DNA of 64,000 bases from Taeniopygia guttata (Eukaryota > Chordata > Aves > Passeriformes > Estrildidae): positions 20,001 through 84,000 of the forward strand of contig NC_133044.1 of NCBI RefSeq assembly GCF_048771995.1, given 5' to 3'. The position numbers were made by a program, and so were the translations under genes. Below are positions 37,601 through 63,402 of this stretch, piece after piece. Numbering within the stretch: the first letter of the stretch is position 1; the number at the start of each line of letters is the position of its first letter. The notes beneath the pieces are model-generated. The model was not told the origin of the DNA and made no database searches. It saw only the letters and a program-made list of their open reading frames with translations.

Positions 37601-37619
37601 TGAGTCCCTTTACTAGTCC

Positions 37620-38270
37620 AGCTGACGTAGATCTCTGGGCCGGGGTCCGCAAAGGCGCCACAGCCGCGGGCGGGGGTGCAGCGCTGCGGTGGCGCCGCCG
37701 GGCCCGGGACGTTCCCCTCAACCCGGCTCGGCGCGCGCCCCGCCGCTAACGGCAGCCGCGCGCACTCGGCCCAGCCGCTTGTGGGCGGTGGCGGCGGCGG
37801 CGCCAATCCGGGGGCTCGGAGGGGGCGGTGCGGTGTTCGAACGCGGCGGCGGCGGCGGCGCGCGGAGCAGCGCTGCAGGGAGGTGGCAGCTCGGTCCGGA
37901 TCCGCGGTTTTGTCCGGCCCACTGAGTGAGTACTGCACCGAGGGGCTGCCAGAGCGGCCCGGTCGCGGCTCCCTTTTCCCGAGCCCGTCTCCTCTAGCCT
38001 TGGCGGCACTTTTCGCGCTGTGTTTCTGCTGTTCCCGGTGGGCGCAATAACGGCACTGGCTGGTCCCGCCCATGCCCCTTGTCCCGTTAGCCCGATGGGG
38101 TAGCGCGGCGGATCTGCCGCGGCTGTTGGCGGGGAGCACGGCCAGTGCCAGCAGAACGGGGTTCATCCGGCGAGAGCGGCTCGGACGAGGCCGGAGCCTG
38201 GGTGTGTCCAGGGGCCCGGCGAGGGCTGCCCCAGACCGCCGTGGACTCCAGAAGAAAGAGGGCGCCGCGC
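37620..38270. promoter_or_regulatory. PIMREG: CpG island promoter between FBXO39 (-) and PIMREG (+)
   Basis: A strongly CpG- and GC-rich block with GGC/CGG repeats (about 37784-37860). A CCAAT box at 37803-37807 and a TTCGAA element at 37836-37841 lie 33 bp apart on the + strand. A GTGAGT donor at 37926 would end a PIMREG non-coding exon, joined to the acceptor before 38906. The large minus-strand open frame here is compositional. Confidence 0.7.
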
Positions 38271-38934
38271 TGTCCTGTGCAATACCCGTTTAATAAATAC
38301 ATCGTTGTAACCGCAGGACAGCAGCGGCTCTCGGGTCATTTCAATCGTATTTGTTAGCAAGTGAAAATCAAGAATGAAAGTATATATGTTTCAATTGTCA
38401 TATAGATAACTAGCGTTTTAGCCCTTCCTGCCAAAGTCTTCTGCCAGTAATAATCTGTCTGTTTCCGAAGTTATGTATCCACAATCATAACTGGGACTGA
38501 AGTAGAAGCCTTCAGCTAGCAAGTACAGCAGGAGACAATAGCAGCTGCGTAAACTTGTCTTGCAAGGCTGTTCTGATTAAAGAAGGCAAAAATTTGGGAT
38601 ATCAGATCTTGATCTGAGACACAAACAAAAAAAAAATGCACTCATTGAGCATTCTTCCTCTCAAACAAGAGTTTTGCAGTGGAATTTCAATACAAGGTGT
38701 CTTTGTGGACTTGCACAAACCTAAATAGCTGTAAAAACCAATCATGTTGTTATTCAAGACTCCAAGTAAAAGTCTGCTCAGCTTTGGTTTTCCTCTTTCA
38801 GGCAATTGTAACCAAATATATTCTGTAACAGTTTCCATTTCTCGATTTTTATGCTGCTTTGTACCTTGTTCTGCCTAGTCTTTGCTCTCATTTTCATTGT
38901 TTTAGAAATAAAGTTGACCAAGAACTGGAACAAG

Positions 38935-39225
38935 ATGGCATCTGTGTTCCAAAATGTGAAAGCAGCAGCGGCGTGGCGGAAACACCGGCTCCTAGCTGAC
39001 CTCAGTGAGAATGAGAGCCCTGTACCTGACAAATTCAAGAGAAGGATCTCTCTCAGTTCTCTCAATACCATTCACATGTCTTTAAGGAAACGGGTACCAT
39101 TAAAGCGAGTCGAGCTCAATTTTGACAAAACCCCAACTAGGGAAAGTCTGGAACCAAGGCAGAGATGCCAAACTCTTCAGACTATTAAAAGAACAGCAAA
39201 ATATGCTTTTGGAACCATGTCCCAG
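38935..39225 (+). CDS. PIMREG: PIMREG first coding exon
   Basis: It encodes residues 1-97, from MASVFQNVKAA to AKYAFGTMSQ, and is basic and Ser/Arg-rich. It begins in the exon whose acceptor TTGTTTTAG precedes 38906, leaving 29 nt of 5' UTR. Donor GTATTT, phase 0. Confidence 0.92.
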
Positions 39226-42200
39226 GTATTTTGTCTTTGCAGTAGAACATAGATAGAGTTTAGATTTTGCTTCAATTCAGTACTAATATTTCTGATTTCT
39301 GTACTGGGTGCTTTATTCTAGAGAGTTCATTCCCACACACTTGCATACCTTAGTACTTGTCTCATAGCTACTAACTTTTAAAATCTTTAATATCTTTTCT
39401 TAAAGTATAGACAGGCAAATTATGGAGCTGGCAGGACATGGAGGAAGGTGAAAACAGTTTATTTTTTTTGAAATAAGAGCTTTTCCCCTACTGTATTTAA
39501 TCATATATGGCAGAGCAGCCTTTACACAGAGGAAATTGGGTAGAGATTGACATAATTTGCAAAGAATTGTTACCGAGAAATGTGCAGCACTTTGGGTTTT
39601 TTCATTTTATTTATTCTCCTGTACCCATACTATTTACTAGCATGTTCTCTATTATAGTTAATCTAAATTTAGACTGACAAAACCTCCTACAACATAGCAG
39701 GGTATCAGATACAAGCTTGCACGTCCCTTTCTTAGAGACCTCAGATTTTTAAATACATGAGTTCTGTGTTGGGGAGCCTGAATTTTTCCAGCATAAGAGC
39801 ATCAGGAGCTTTGTTCCAATGCCTGCTCTGAAGTCCTTGATGAGTGTCAAGAGTTAGGGAAGGAAGAGACTCCCTATGCAAATGAGTACAGAGGTTGAGA
39901 TGCATTCATGTTAGTTGAAACCTGATATGAAAATGGAAACTAGTAACTCAGCCCAAATATTTCTAGTCTTCCTAGTTCCAAACTCACAGCTAATTGAGTT
40001 AATTTAGCCTAACATGTCTAATGCTTCTTTCAGAAAATACAGAAGTCTTGCCAAAGCCCAGTAGGCTCAGTGGTGACCTTTCCAGCTGAGTCGATCAGCA
40101 GAAGCTGTGCGACCAGTTCTACCAAAAAAAGAACTGCTACACCTCAAACACCTTGCTGTAATACTTCAGCTGCCAGTTCCAAAGGCACTCCAAGGTCCAG
40201 CAAAAGGGCCTTGCTTGGGCCAACAAAGGTATCAGAACATAGAGAATGGAGGGATTTCTCATCCTGGCTTGGTAAAAATTCTGTCTCTCTCCGGAGATCC
40301 AGAAGAGCAGCAGCACTGAAGAGCCCTTATTCATCTCCTGCTCCTTCCAGCAGAAAGATGTAAGTCACATTATTTTGTAAACTTTTTTTTTTTTAATTTA
40401 ATTTTTTTTTAAAATTTATTACTCTGATTAGAGTATCTGGCAAAGTGAAAGGCAAGGTATTAAGTTTTCTGTCCTATTCCCCTGAAGGTGTGTGCTGCTT
40501 GAATAATTAAGAAAGTAGGTTCCAGCTCCCTGTATAGATGGGGATTGAGCTATGTGTAAAGCTGAAACATAAAAAGTAATTTTTTCTTAGAGACATACTT
40601 GAGTTCTTTGCTGGTGCCTTTTGGGTAAAGGAAAATGCTCTGTATCTCACTCTGATTTAATTTGTAACTTTTCTAAAGCTGCTATTTGTATTCCAAAGAT
40701 ACCAGGAATAGCTTTGTTTTTGCTGAGTTCTTTATAGAATGTAGAGAAATTCCTATCTCAAAGAGCAAACACAAATTAGATCAAGGGTTGTGAGTCAGGG
40801 AAATACTTAATAATGTGCACACAGGTTTTTCTTTTGGTCGAAGCCACAAGAAAAGTTAAAGCTAGGAGTTGAATCCAAGCCTTGTGAATCTGAATTTTGT
40901 GTCTGAGTTGGAAGATAGCTGTTTGGGGGATAAAGGAAGACATGAAGCTGTTGGCCAATGTAATTAAGAGCATAATTTCCACCACTGTAAACTTCTCTGG
41001 GTAAAGTGTAGTGGTACTGCAGGGATGGAGGCTTGAGTACTGTCACCTAGTTAGCTTGTCCTGTTTGATCTGTAGCAATGACCATTCTATTTGCAGAGAG
41101 TTTGACTGCGAGTTGGAACTGGTCTCTTCAGGGATTTGCCAATTGAAGCGTATCTCCCAAGCATTTGATGATGCCATTGTGAAAGAGGAGAGGTAAATAC
41201 TGTGAAGTACTTGTCAGCTTTACCTACCACCTGAACACAGCCAAGTGCAGGCTAAGTAGTCCCTGTAACTCAAGATTAGGAATAGTTGCAGAACTTTTTC
41301 AGGTGTAATGTAGTATATCCATCTTTTCTTAAAGATACCTGGGAAGATTAAATCTGCAGTTGGATTTGCAGCTAATAAAACCTTGTCTTCAGTTTCCTTG
41401 TTGTGGAAGTCAGATTTTTATCAGAAGGAGACTACCTTTGACCTTGCGTGAGAACAGTACTTCCCTGACTCTTGTCTAAAAGAGGTGCCAATCCAGGCTG
41501 GGGGAGGAGGTGGGAAAATTCCAGTGTACTGGCACAGTCACTGATGTCTGCATATCTATTTAAAAAATCCTTTCATTAGGTAGCATTATGCTAACAAGCA
41601 GTCCATGGGCACCCAGATGAAAAAGCCTCTTACAAAACACCTTGGTTAATCCACAAGGTGGTAGGATGCTGTATTTGTGAAGGTTATGTCATTCTGAATT
41701 AGACAAATTAAGAAAATAAAAATTAAGGGTCAGAAATCTAGTCACAGGGTGATTCCCTAAACTTCTTTCTCTCTTAGAGCATGTCAAGTATTCAACAACT
41801 AAATGTCACGCACCTCAAATTCTCTAGAGAGAGTTTAGCATCAAGTACTTTACCTACAAAGAGGTAATGGCTTAACATCCCAGATAATTGCAAAGATTTG
41901 TACCAATGGGACCGTGTCTAGATAACTATAGGTTAAAACTTGTATCAAGTTAATTTTATCATATCCACTGAAAGTTCACTAAATCTTACTCCTAATATTC
42001 TCCCATCTGCTAGTGATATGACAGTTTCTCTCATTCGTAACTGAAGATAGTAGCAACCAGGTAAAGTAGTTGTTCACTTACCTCGGCTATGCCTGCATGC
42101 ATCTGTGGGGAGAAAACCTGCTGTTTATGGAGAGAAAGGCTTATTATCTCATGCTGCTTTAAGGCAGTATTATGTAGAACCACATGGTTCTTCCTTCATA

Positions 42201-43353
42201 TTCACTGTGGCCATCTCTGCTACAGCAGATCATTGTGCAGTTGTAAAACTTCACCTCTAAATTGTGGATTAGTGAGTCCTTATGGGTTCTCAATGAACCT
42301 CCTATGCAAACATCAGTTTTTCTCACTCCAGACCAAAAAATGACTGGTACTAATCTTTTTGTCACTCAGTTCTCACTGGTTACTAATGATGACAAAGCAT
42401 GAGAGAACCAACCATTATCCTGAGCTATCTGATTTTACAGCCTTTCTTTTCCATCCCTCAAATTTTCATAGCAGTTGAGTCTATGCTATCACAATTAACA
42501 CCAGCTCATAACTTATACCCAAGTGGATGTGACATAAATATCTTCATCCGTTATGTTGGAGGTGTTCTTTTTGTTAGAGAGAAAGGTACATCCTAAATAC
42601 TATGTCCTATTTTAGCAACGAAAATAGGTGCAAGACACTTTGTTGTAACTTTTCAAGTAAAATGAGAGCAGTTTCAAATGCTGGACTGATGGTTTCAGCA
42701 GTGATCTGTACTGCTTCCACAATTTGGTCCAGTACCCCTGCATGTGTAGATGCATACAATGTGCTGTTACTGCCTAGTTGCCTACTGGAATAATTGTGAA
42801 ATTAACTGTTTTGGAGGTGCCTTTAGTCTTGCATGAGACTTTCTGTTCTGGTATCCAATTGCCATAAGCTTTAATGCTAGCGCTCCCTTTTCATTTTTTT
42901 CATGATGAAGCAAACCTTGATCTCAAATGATTGTTTCCAACTCAAAGTATTGTTCTAGTGTTTTGCATTTTAATGAATTAGATTATATCACAAGAAATGC
43001 TCCTGTTGCTAGTTAAAATACTGCAGTACTTAATTTGTGTACTTGTGCTTTATTTTCACTGAAGATAACAAAGTATGTTATTGCTAGTGTCAAGAACAGT
43101 TACACAGTGAAAGTGTACCAGACCTTTTCCTTTTTCCCATCTGTTTTCCAGCAATTTGTGTGACAACCAGTTGATTAACTCTACTGACTTCATGCTGCTA
43201 ATGGTAGTCTTGTTGTTCTTCTGCAGGCAACAAGCAATATCAAACTACTACTATCTAATGGCACAAAACTCACAGTCTGTACATCAGTCCCTGAAACCGT
43301 CTCAAGCTATCAGAAGACAAGCAAAGAAATGCCATCAAGCACTTGGTACCTAG
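38935..43353 (+). CDS. PIMREG: PICALM-interacting mitotic regulator (FAM64A/CATS)
   Basis: The model has five coding exons: 38935-39225, 40034-40359, 41097-41192, 43227-43353, plus none lost between them; the open model therefore has four segments after the non-coding first exon. It gives 279 residues (human about 240-250). MASVFQNVKAA aligns to human MASRWQN, KRVPLKRVELN to RLPLRAVNLN, KIQKSCQSP to RIQESCQS, LRRSRRAAALKSPYSSP to LRRSRREAAFRSPYSS, and ICQLKRISQAFDDAIVKEER to IQHLQKLSQELDEAIMAEER. The Arg-rich SRRAA block is a likely nuclear signal, and RISL fits an RxxL destruction box. Family knowledge: a cell-cycle-regulated nuclear protein that interacts with CALM/PICALM. The Met at 38935 is chosen by homology; the frame is open 28 codons upstream. 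Confidence 0.92.
40034..40359 (+). CDS. PIMREG: PIMREG second coding exon
   Basis: It encodes KIQKSCQSPVGS, a Ser/Thr-rich linker with proline-directed sites (TPQTP, TPRSS), and the conserved LRRSRRAAALKSPYSSP. Donor GTAAGT; it leaves in phase 2. Confidence 0.92.
41097..41192 (+). CDS. PIMREG: PIMREG third coding exon
   Basis: It encodes EFDCELELVSSGICQLKRI and SQAFDDAIVKEER, a predicted helix conserved with mammals. Acceptor TATTTGCAG, donor GTAAAT, phases 2 and 2. Confidence 0.9.
43227..43353 (+). CDS. PIMREG: PIMREG last coding exon and stop
   Basis: It encodes QQAISNYYYLMAQNSQSVHQ and a basic tail (RRQAKKCHQALGT), then stop. The acceptor CTTCTGCAG and phase 2 fit the previous exon. The tail is poorly conserved, so the call rests on splicing and the start of the exon. 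Confidence 0.82.
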
Positions 43354-43846
43354 ACAGAGATGGTTGTAACTATTTCTTCATATGTCCAAGTTTATGAGCA
43401 CATATATAAGGGAGAGGCCTGAATAGCACCTGAAAGGCTGCACTCTATACACTTAAATGAGCCGTTACACTTTTTTTTTTTTTAATGAAACAGCTCAGGA
43501 CTTCCCTTGCTTTCTCTTTTAAAGTAAAGAGAGAATCAAAATAGTACCAACCACAGTATATTATCCCTGCTGAGTTGAGGGGTCCATCTTGAAAGTTACT
43601 CTCATGAGGCAGTAACTTAGAAACTGATGCTGAACTGGCCAGTAAGAATGGCCAAAGCAAGGGCTAATGAGACTTAAGAAAGGTAATCCTAGCTAAGAGT
43701 AGTGCTTAAATTGGTATCCAGCAGTGACGAGATTTAGCACAAATACTTTCCACATGAAAAAAACTGGTCTTTTATTTTGAAAGCCTAACTTCTTGGGTTT
43801 GGTTTTTTTTGTTACTAGAAAACTGAAGTTATTCATCAGTTAGCTG

Positions 43847-43888
43847 AAAGTTACTAAAACAGTTATTAAAGTTACTAAAACAGTTACG
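43847..43888. repeat. Short tandem duplication, about 2 x 21 bp
   Basis: Two adjacent near-identical units begin AAAGTTACTAAAACAGTTA at 43847 and 43868. They lie 0.5 kb after the PIMREG stop, probably in its 3' UTR. Confidence 0.85.
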
Positions 43889-45095
43889 TCTTTGAGTTCT
43901 AAGCAAAACTGCCATTCCAAAGCAACAGGATTCTGTGCAGTCACTCATGCCACAAGAACAGAGCCATTTTAGGACACTTACTTCATGGCCTTAAAGGTTA
44001 GCCTAACTAATCCTATTTTAGGTAGTTTGGCTCCAGACAAATGAGAGCAACTTTGTCATGTCTTACTGATGCTTTAGATAGCATCTTGGCAGTTGAGTTA
44101 AACATTGCTTTTGTGCATCTGTCTTTTAGTCATACATGGAAATTTGTTACTACAATTAATGTAACCTCTTGCAACTACTGTTATTAGCTAATATCACAGT
44201 GGAAGTAGTTTGATTATGTATCCTTAGCATTTGAAACCTGTATTTTGCTTCTAATTTAAAAAAATTAACATTCATTTGACAAGCCTTTTTTGGTAGGTCA
44301 TTCAGTAAAATAAAGTTTAGCCTTTCATATGAAAGCAAAGATTTGTCAAGTTCTTCGAGTTCAACAGCGGGGTTGTTTTCCATGGTAAGCTTTGTGCAGG
44401 CTTCCCCAATTATGTTCACTCTAAAATGAACTTTCAAACAAAAGACTGATTTGGGAAACTTTGCTCTACTTGATAATTTCTAAAATGTGCATGTGACCTA
44501 GTAGTTCCAGTGTTACTAAAATTTTAATGGTATCAGGTAAAAATATGAAAAGTATTCAATTATGATTTATATGTAAGTATTGATTTTTAAACTTGCTTAC
44601 AATTTTTCTTTTATTTCTTGTCAAATGAACCCATTTTAAAACATTGAAACAGTTAATGAGGCCTGGAAATATGAAAGCAACCCTTCCAGCCTGAAGACTT
44701 CTTTCAGAAGACTGAGAATTTTAGCTTGTGTTATTTCTTGATGTAGTGTTTCTGTGTGTTTTGTGGGTTTTCAAATAACTTTTCTATATGGAAGTATAGA
44801 AAAGTATAGTTTCTCCAAGTTGTTCTTTGTATGTCCTGAAACTACTTCTATAAAGCTTTCACAAAGATGTTGACTCATTAGTGAAATGCCTTCTTCTATG
44901 ACTTTTGAAAAGGAAGGAGCGTTGGAGGTTTTTGAAAAGTTGACCTCCAATCTAAGTACTATTTCAGACAAATCAAACAGCCTATATTTATAATGTTTCC
45001 ACCAGCTACTCAGACATGTACAATCATGATCCAATATTTATCAAATTACTGGTAAGAAAAACCAGTGACACTGTTTGTTTAAAGGCAAGGAAGGT

Positions 45096-45101
45096 TTTAT
45101 T
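45096..45101 (-). terminator. PITPNM3: Candidate distal poly(A) signal of PITPNM3
   Basis: AATAAA on the minus strand (TTTATT on +), followed on that strand by a short pyrimidine-rich stretch. It is the most distal convincing signal before PIMREG and would give a 3' UTR of about 5.6 kb. Confidence 0.4.
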
Positions 45102-45858
45102 TAAGTGGCTAATCTGTTTCAAGATTTTAAAAATCAGCTCACATCAAAATCTATAGCAGTTGTAGAAATCTTACTCCTTATTTCATATTAAGAAATTCAT
45201 TATTGTACATTTTTGAATCTTTACAAGGCAGCCATAAGAAATATAAACATTTGTCACCAGACAGAACCTTCTCACTGACAATATTTAAAATTATGCACTT
45301 AATAAAACTATAGACTGAAAGAACACCTACAATTTCAAGTTTCCTTGTGTGAATTCAATTGTAAGGGAACTGCCCCTTTTCACCCCCACAAATAGAAAAA
45401 CAATTATGCATAAGACTTGGGGTTCTGTGAGAGGACTGCCATTCTGGGCTGTAGACCAGTCATCCAGGAATAACACTACTTTTCAAATTTGCTATCTGTA
45501 AATCATGTTTCAATGTTGCAATCTCTAGTATACCATCTCCCACCATGTCACAGTAAACCCGCCTTTTTCTTTTCCCCCTCCTATGTTCTATACATTCATA
45601 CAAATGACAAATGAACTGTGAAATTTATCTTCCCCAACCCCCCAAAATTCAATTCAGTTTCAAGGATAGCTTACTGAGATAGCTTATAATACATGTAGTG
45701 GGTAAACTGTAATAATCCCTGTCTGGGCTTGACCTAAAGTGAGTGAAAGAGACAACACATGACTTCAATTCCAGTGTCCATGCACAGGATTCTAGCTGTT
45801 CCAGGCTTTATTTCTGAGAAACAGGTATTTTCATCCAGAAAAATGTGTTATTAATTTC

Positions 45859-45879
45859 TTTTTTTTTTTTGGGGGGGGG
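45859..45879. repeat. T12G9 tract
   Basis: Twelve T are followed directly by nine G on the + strand, that is C9A12 on the PITPNM3 strand. Homopolymer lengths may be uncertain. Confidence 0.85.
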
Positions 45880-48800
45880 TTCTGAATTTAGGCTCAGGTA
45901 ACGTATAGTTACCTTGTGTGACTAAACATAATGGAAGTCTTAATTACCTTGACAAAATGAAATTTCTGCTTAAGCTTTGAACACAAAACCATGAGGAACC
46001 ACTGCTCTTAGAGAAGCTGAGAGGTAGGCTGGAAGGTTTTGTGTGTATAGGACTTCTATCCTGTACCAGCTCCAGATGAGGATGAAAGTGCCACTTTCTC
46101 CCCTACGTGCTTGACATGAAGAATTCAATGCAGAGATTCTGAGTTCAGATGCCACACGTCAATCTCTAATCAGAAAAATCATGAAATTGTGGTGCATAAT
46201 TCTCATCTCTCCATTATCAAGCCAATGAGTTTACTAAAAAGATACCCATGCTCCAATCATCTAGTCCTATGACGATGTACTCACCTTTCTGCAGCCTGGA
46301 TGGCAAGAGGGAAAAAAAAACTGAGGAAAATCCTACTTGTTCAGTAACAACTGTTGGACCTACAAATTTTAAAACGTAAAATACCTACTGGTTTCAGGTA
46401 TTGTTTTAAATGCTTATTAAAAAAGCTTTTAGAAAATTTAAAACAGAAATGGTATAGAAAAAAGGGAAAAAAATAAATTTTCCCCTTTCTAAATTTATTC
46501 CATGAAGAACATGATGATAATATATACTTAAGTATTGAGGATTTGTTAAATACACGCATTAGTAGTGTCCTGGCTAAAGAAAGACCGCAATGTATAAACA
46601 GGACAACTTATCCACTAGTAATGGCAAACAAAGGGTATTTTGCAGAATACTGGGGCTTCTGAAAAAATGTCATTGTCCTGGATAGACCCAGGTGTGTATT
46701 TTTTTTTTTCCCTCTAGTTTACTGTTGTTCCACTTCTACATAACCAGTGAAAGTTTTAGCTGTTTGGAAGTGACTTCCCTAGATATAGAGGGAAAAGTGA
46801 AGTAATCTGTCTACATTAAGACTAGTTTAATGTAAACAAATAAAAAGGACAGCTCTCATGAACCCCAATGAATAAGAATTACCACTACTTTGTCATTTTT
46901 ACACCTAACAGAATTTTATGCTGAATAGATACAAACCATGCCACAAAACTAAACAGGAATACTTTGGTCAAGCAAAAATCTATACCAAGAGCACCAGTGT
47001 ATGCAAACAAAAATGTTACTCAAAATAAGCAGATTTGGCTTAATATCACTATTCAATTCTGCAATCTATACAATGATGTTCCAAACCTACCTAGCTAGAC
47101 AACAAAATTGAACAGACAGCCACTGTTGCTGTGTTTGAGTTGGTTTTGTTCTTTTTTTTTTAATGTGTATTGGTTACAAATTTGCTGTGAAAGCAGAACC
47201 AAAACTTAAGTGTCTTCCAGTAGTTATACACATACACACAGACAAAACCAAAGCACCACAGTTGTGAACGTGTGTTTTCACAATATCTCAAATAACTCTA
47301 CCACTGCTATTAATCACAGCCATTTTTTACAGTAATTTAAAATTGATCCATATCAACAGGTCAAAGAAGTAAATGCTTCCAACTGTGGCATACTTGTACT
47401 GTACCCTTAGCACCCACTGAACTAAAATTTTGTGGTTTACAATTTCATTTATGCTTCCTCCATTCAGCAGGTTAAAAGAATGTGCTTTTCTGTTACAACT
47501 GATGGTGCTAATGTAACAACTCATGAGTCTAATGTATGTTCTGTGGGCACACCCACCTGACTTCTCTGTCCCTTTCCCTTCAGTGTATGCTATAACACTT
47601 TCATAGTCCATATAGTTTAAGTGCTGACTGCACAGAAACTGCAGCAATGAGGACTTGCAATCAAGAATAAGATGACTGTAGGATCAAACTTACCCTCAGC
47701 GAATGGCTTCTTAGGGGACTGATCTTCCATGAAAACACAAGTAGAACTGAAATCCTATTGCAAGCTGAATGCCTGTAAATGACTGGATGCAGTTTCATGT
47801 GGACGAAGTACGAAACTAAAAAGCCTGGGTCACTATTTTGCCAAGTGCACTGCTGGAGTGTGGGATCACAAGATAAACCATTTAGCCATGAGTAATCAGC
47901 AGTGCTGGAATTATGCAAATACCACATAAGCTCTCATACACTGTATGAAAACAAAGTTAGGGAGCATATTTTCAGCTTGATTTTAATACCATGTGTAGAA
48001 ACCTTTGAAATTGTTACCACACTAAATTGTACACATGCACGCACACTTGTTTTACTGCTATTAAGCTCCTAATATTCTTCAGGGAAGCCAGCACAGTAAC
48101 TACTGTAAAGGTGACCCAGCTATTAACAGAAATACATAAAATCGGAGTCTTCATCACATGGAACCCTGTAAAATGACATTATGTCTCCAAGAGTAAAAGA
48201 CAGCCCTTTATAACCTAGGAGATTTTTCTAACCTTGTACTCAGACACTATTTCCTTCAATTCAGTCACACAGAATTACACACAGATCACTCTTTTGAAAG
48301 GAAGTAGACCTTTCTACTACAGCAACCAAAACAAAAAAAATAGGTTTTCAAGTCTCTTGGGTGATAGAGGTAGATGGCTAAAACAACAGTAGCTTTGTAC
48401 AGGAATAGCTATTATAGTCAGGAGACATGCTAAACAACATCCAATGATTAAAAAGAACTTTTTGATCAGTCAATATTTTAGACCCCTCATAAAACTTAAA
48501 ATATTCCTAATAAGTTCCTCCCTCACAAGCCTTGGATCCCCATGCCTATTTAAAACTAACAAGCAGGAGTGTGCTAACAGTAAATTCACTAGAAGGAGAT
48601 GGATGCTGGTGCACCCATGCAATTTCATCATAGTGCAAAGCAGAGAAGAAATGGACTATGTGACTAGAATGAATACATGCAGTGGGCTGAGACAGAACAT
48701 GGAATAATTCCTCCAACTTCATGGGTTCAAAACTATGACACTACTGGGAAAGCATTTGTAAATGTTAAGAGTGTTTCAATGTAGTTTGCAAGCTATCTTT

Positions 48801-50677
48801 CATTTAGCTTTTGTAGCAACAGAGCACAAAACCCTAGCCCCTTGTAATGTATTTACCTGCTCCCAAAGAATGTTTGCTACCAAACGTTTTACATCTTCCC
48901 TTAATCTTCAACAGAGATTACTCCTTCCCTTAAAGGAAGCATTAGGAAAAAAAAACCAAAACAACCAGCTACTGATATGCCAGAGATATTTCAGGAAGTT
49001 TGAAATAGGTAACTGACAATCATGCCAAGTAATTTCTGAAAATATAAATCAAACATCTCCATTTATAAGCTATATTGCTGCATCCTAAGGCACTCCTTAA
49101 GAGCTACACTCCTATGCCCTTCCAAAAGCCCACTGAAACTTCATGGTTAACAGAAAGTACAGACTTTCTTTACTTCTGCACTAACTTAGTTTTCCATTGT
49201 ATTTCTTGTTTTACATGTTAACTTTCAAAATCATTAACCAACTTGGTGAGACAAGTCTAGCAAAACCTGAAAGGAGGATGGAGAGGCATAACACCCTCTT
49301 CACCCCAATTCCCTGAAATAAAAAACAAACAACAAACCTGAAAAAGGAATGTTCTTTTGACTTCAAGCTTTCTCAGTGTCAATATTATGTTTTTAACTCT
49401 AAAAAACAGGGGTTTTATATGCACTTGTAACATCATTGCAGATTTTAAAACATGCGTCAGTTCAGTCTTTAAATTCTCTTGATGAATTTCCATGGACAAT
49501 CTGCAAACTGCTACTATGTTAAAGTAACTATAATGCTCTAGAAATATTACTACTTAGGGAAAATGTCACACATTTTACTTCTAGTAAGTGCATTGAGAGA
49601 TCAGTGAGAAATTTAAATCAGTAGAGAAATGTCTATGTGGCACCTGTTTTTTCGCATATCCACTCTTTGAAGCTCAAATGCTGTAATTCTGAATGCTACA
49701 GATTGTCAATGCAGCAGTTGCTGTGAAGTATGAGAAGGTAAACAATTTATCAATTTACTTAATTACTTTTTTCTTCCCCTCCAGTGTAAATATTCTAGTT
49801 TGAATAATTAAAAAAGCAATTGCTCTGAAGTTTGCAGATCCCTTAGTGAAATTGTTCCTTTTAGCTTGCCCTCTTAGGATCTGACTCTCAGACTGAGATC
49901 ATCACAGTCATCTTCTTTGGAGTAGTCCACACGTTTTTGCAGTCATCAAGTTCCACAAACAATGTGATCTTTGTACAGTTGCACACTACTTTGGTTACAA
50001 CAACATTAACTGTGTTCAACCCGTGACTGACACATTTATTTTTAACATGAAGTTTTTATGTTTGGTTCACAAGTTCTCATTTATTTGTCCAGCGCCTCAC
50101 ACAAACATGAGTGCCCATGTTGGAGTTTGTTGACCAACACTAGGCTGAAAGGAAACCTTGAATTTAAAGGCACCCAGAAAGCATCTTCTTGTAGAAGTCC
50201 TAACCACCTGCTATTGTAGCTCCCACTGCTGCTTCCCTTCATCACTTTTATTGAAAAGTGAAGTGGAAACAGACATGACTACTTAATGTTTAAAGTGTAA
50301 ACCTCCTCTGTAACTTACAGGACCCACCCTTGATGCTGTTTTGGGTGCAGCTAATTAGCTGATACCACAATCCTTCTGAGCAAAATCAGTATCTTTTCCT
50401 CTTATTGCACATATTATATCTGTTCCCAAAAATAACCTGTTGCTATGGATAAACTTGTGGTAGTTTTAGATTGTTTTAAACTTCCCCAATAAACATGATA
50501 AGAGGAAGAGACTGGAAGTGCCCTAGTTGGTGTAAGAAGGCAGATTTCAGAACAGGGAAGACTCCAAGGTACAAATTCCTGTCCACTTCTCTTAATTTGG
50601 AGCTGCCTAAATACTATCTTTCAGGCATGCTTACAAGTTTTATGGGGTGCATCCAAGATCAACATTCCCAGTCCTCC

Positions 50678-63402
<12,725 letters not shown>

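Larger units (their letters stand above)
43354..50677. other. Convergent 3' regions of PIMREG (+) and PITPNM3 (-)
   Basis: No recognised coding exon in 7.3 kb of AT-rich sequence. PIMREG-strand AATAAA signals include 44309-44314. PITPNM3-strand signals (TTTATT on +) include 45096-45101 and 45807-45812. A PITPNM3 3' UTR of about 5.6 kb would end near 45.08 kb; this is inferred. Short minus-strand frames near 44156-44437 and 44771-45034 are not recognised. Confidence 0.5.

Noticed and set aside
38851-38934. Upstream Met in frame with PIMREG (MLLCTLFCLVF...)
   Set aside because: It is intronic sequence before the acceptor at 38905. It mimics a signal peptide, but the orthologue starts at MAS.
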